From Polaromonas sp. 39-63-25 (GTDB lineage: Bacteria; Pseudomonadota; Gammaproteobacteria; Burkholderiales; Burkholderiaceae_C): 64,000 nucleotides of DNA. The DNA is taken from positions 1 to 64,000 of the forward strand of contig NZ_NCJH01000005.1 in NCBI RefSeq assembly GCF_002278925.1, written 5' to 3'. This document shows positions 62,631-64,000 of the stretch, in pieces. The position numbers and the translations under genes are program-made. The notes beneath the pieces were generated by a model. It made no database searches. It saw nothing but the letters and a program-made list of their open reading frames with translations, and had not been told where the DNA came from. The stretch's first letter is position 1. Each line of letters starts with the position of its first letter.

Positions 62631-63455
62631 TCAGCTTCGCGCGGCCTGCAGCACGTCCCGCGTCCGGAGGGCTTCACGCCGCGCGGCCTCGGCAAAGTCG
62701 TCACCCGACGAGGCGTAAATGATGGCGCGTGAGGAGTTCACGATGATGGGCGCGCCGGGTCGCCAGCCGGCTTTCACGGTCGCCACGGCGTCGCCGCCCT
62801 GTGCACCGACACCGGGAATCAGCAGCGGCAAGGTCGGCGCCACCGCGCGCACACGTTCGATCTCTGCCGGGTAGGTGGCGCCCACCACCAGGCCCAGCTG
62901 GCCGTTGAGGTTCCACGGGCCCTGCGCGAGCCGGGCCACGTGTTCGTAAAGCAACGGCTGCCCTTCGATGGAGGCCAGGCGCTGGTTCTGCAGGTCGTCC
63001 CCGCCGGGGTTGGAGGTGCGGCACAGCAAAAATGCGCCCTTGCCGGCGTGCTTGAGATAGGGCGCGACCGAGTCAAACCCCATGAAGGGCGAGAGGGTCA
63101 CCGCGTCGGCGCCGTAACGCTCGAAGGCCTCGACCGCGTACTGCTCGGCGGTGCTGCCGATGTCACCGCGTTTGGCGTCCAGGATGATGGGCACCTGCGG
63201 TGCCACGCGGCGCATGTGTTCCATCAGGCGTTCGAGCTGGCCTTCGGCGCGGTGCGCGGCAAAGTAGGCGATCTGCGGCTTGAAGGCGATGGCCAGATCG
63301 GCCGTGGCGTCCACAATGGCCGCGCAGAAGTCGTAGATCTTGTTGGAGTCGCCCTTGAGCTTGCCCGGGAACTTCGTGGGCTCCGGGTCCAGGCCCACAC
63401 ACAGCATCGATTGGTTCTGGCGCTCAGCCGCGCCCAGCATCTCGAGGAAAGTCAT
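62631..63455 (-). CDS. pyrF: Orotidine 5'-phosphate decarboxylase (type 2)
   Basis: A 274-residue enzyme of the last step of UMP synthesis, in the longer type-2 subfamily. [13 protein letters not shown] opens the barrel; the catalytic Lys/Asp pair is in [28 protein letters not shown] and [13 protein letters not shown] bind phosphate. The start is at 63455; the frame open to 63476 is not needed. The ATG lies only 15 bases from a GC-rich TAGCCCCCAC element, so its promoter must lie within or beyond that repeat. Confidence 0.94.
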   Translation of the reverse strand: MTFLEMLGAAERQNQSMLCVGLDPEPTKFPGKLKGDSNKIYDFCAAIVDATADLAIAFKPQIAYFAAHRAEGQLERLMEHMRRVAPQVPIILDAKRGDIGSTAEQYAVEAFERYGADAVTLSPFMGFDSVAPYLKHAGKGAFLLCRTSNPGGDDLQNQRLASIEGQPLLYEHVARLAQGPWNLNGQLGLVVGATYPAEIERVRAVAPTLPLLIPGVGAQGGDAVATVKAGWRPGAPIIVNSSRAIIYASSGDDFAEAARREALRTRDVLQAARS

Positions 63456-63468
63456 GCAGTATTTTAGA

Positions 63469-63555
63469 GCCCCCACGGTCGCTCACTTCGTGTAGCTCCC
63501 TGCCCCCCGAGGGGGCCGCTGCGCCTGCGGGCCGGCAAAGCCGGACCCGCGGCCC
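63469..63555 (+). repeat. GC-rich TAGCCCCCAC element, full copy upstream of pyrF
   Basis: It starts AGCCCCCACGGTCGCTCACT, then GTGTAGCTCCC, CCCCCCGAGGGGG, CCTGCGGGCCGGC and AAAGCCGGACCCGCGGC. It is near-identical to the copy after corA. Confidence 0.75.
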
Positions 63556-63600
63556 CGGCTTGAACAGACATGCCTCCTACTGCCGCTCACAACGCGCAAG

Positions 63601-63660
63601 TTCCCTGCCCCCGAGGGGGCCGCTGCGCCTGCGGGCCGGCGAAGCCGGACCCGCGGCCCC
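63601..63660 (+). repeat. GC-rich TAGCCCCCAC element, partial second copy
   Basis: The right-hand two thirds of the element (CCCTGCCCCCGAGGGGGCCG, CCTGCGGGCC, GGCGAAGCCGGACCCGCGGC) are repeated about 45 bases after the first copy in the same orientation, a partial tandem duplication. Confidence 0.7.
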
Positions 63661-63756
63661 TGCTGGTTAAGCCGGGGAGCCTCATAGCTGTCCACTGCAG
63701 GATTTCCTCGCCGCCCGGACAATAGCGGCACCCATCACCTTCCACCCCAGCCGCCC

Positions 63757-64000
63757 ATGCAACTCTCACGCCGCCAGCTCATCCTCCTCGTCCTGCTGAC
63801 CTTGGCCTGGGGCATCAACTGGCCCATCATGAAAGTCGGCGTCGCCGACTTTCCGCCACTCACTTTTCGCGCCCTGTCGATCTGGCTGGGCATTCCGGTG
63901 CTGGGCGCGGCGATGCTGCTGATGAAGGTGCCGTTTTTTGTGCCGCGCGAGAAATACCGCGAGCTGTTCTGGCTGGCGTTTGCCAACATGTTTGTCTGGC
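63757..64000 (+). CDS. EamA/DMT family transporter, truncated by the window end
   Basis: The start of a DMT-family membrane protein, ATG at 63757. The 81 visible residues have a hydrophobic first helix with the EamA-type LAWGINWPIMKVGV motif, a TFRALSIWLG second helix and a short loop with LLMKVPFFVPREKYREL. The frame is open to the window edge. The substrate is unknown. It is divergent from pyrF across the repeat-filled spacer. Confidence 0.8.
   Translation, partial: MQLSRRQLILLVLLTLAWGINWPIMKVGVADFPPLTFRALSIWLGIPVLGAAMLLMKVPFFVPREKYRELFWLAFANMFVW

Larger units (their letters stand above)
63456..63756. other. 301-base gene-free region between divergent pyrF and an EamA gene
   Basis: It is filled by two head-to-tail copies of the GC-rich element (63469-63555 and about 63601-63660), with short unique spacers and about 95 unique bases before the EamA start. 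Promoters for pyrF and the EamA gene should be here. Confidence 0.7.

Noticed and set aside
1-64000. tRNA, rRNA, prophage or insertion sequence
   Set aside because: No tRNA cloverleaf, rRNA segment, transposase, integrase or phage structural gene was recognised anywhere in the window.

Overview
The window is about 64 kb of GC-rich, densely packed chromosomal DNA from a betaproteobacterium, most likely of the family Comamonadaceae (Polaromonas- or Rhodoferax-like). The assignment rests on protein flavour, gene order (bamE-dapB, leuS-lptE, fur divergent from bamE, ptsN-hprK) and two families of short dispersed intergenic repeats of a kind familiar from that family. No rRNA, tRNA, CRISPR array, transposase, integrase or phage gene was seen.

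Layout. 1-6.0 kb: repeats, a kup potassium transporter behind a terminator-like leader, a glutamate-cysteine ligase gene (gshA) that is frameshifted, an FkbM-type methyltransferase and proA. 6.0-26.8 kb: one long minus-strand nitrate-respiration block. In order of transcription it is narX-narL, a candidate FNR site, then narK1-narK2-narG-narH-narJ-narI-ppiC-can-nmo-nrdJ-nnrS-nitroreductase-small protein-hemerythrin, with most junctions overlapping or only a few bases apart. It couples nitrate uptake and reduction to oxygen-independent dNTP synthesis (B12-dependent ribonucleotide reductase), CO2/bicarbonate interconversion and NO/nitrosative-stress functions. 26.8-35.5 kb: housekeeping genes holA, (arginase, opposite strand), lptE, leuS, exbD, exbB, dapB, bamE and divergent fur. 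35.7-41.8 kb: hprK, ptsN, hpf, the magnesium channel corA behind a structured leader, an MTA/SAH nucleosidase and an acyl-CoA ligase. 42-51 kb: the three-gene pnt transhydrogenase operon, a Nudix hydrolase, mnmA, and a two-component system beside a large MipA/OmpV-like outer-membrane protein. 51-64 kb: ssb, an MFS carrier, uvrA, a thioesterase plus EamA exporter, two LysR regulators, an NAD(P)-binding protein, an aspartoacylase-like gene overlapping a Bug-type solute receptor, pyrF and a truncated EamA gene at the window end.

No obviously new multi-gene defence or mobile system was found. The most noteworthy signals are: (i) the extended nar operon with nrdJ, carbonic anhydrase and a small uncharacterised RNR-associated protein; (ii) a ~50-bp repeat present in about eleven copies, two of them read in frame inside proA and leuS and one supplying the last codons of the nucleosidase; (iii) RNA-like leaders in front of kup and corA; and (iv) a broken gshA. 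Functional calls are from motif and family recognition by eye; no database search was run.
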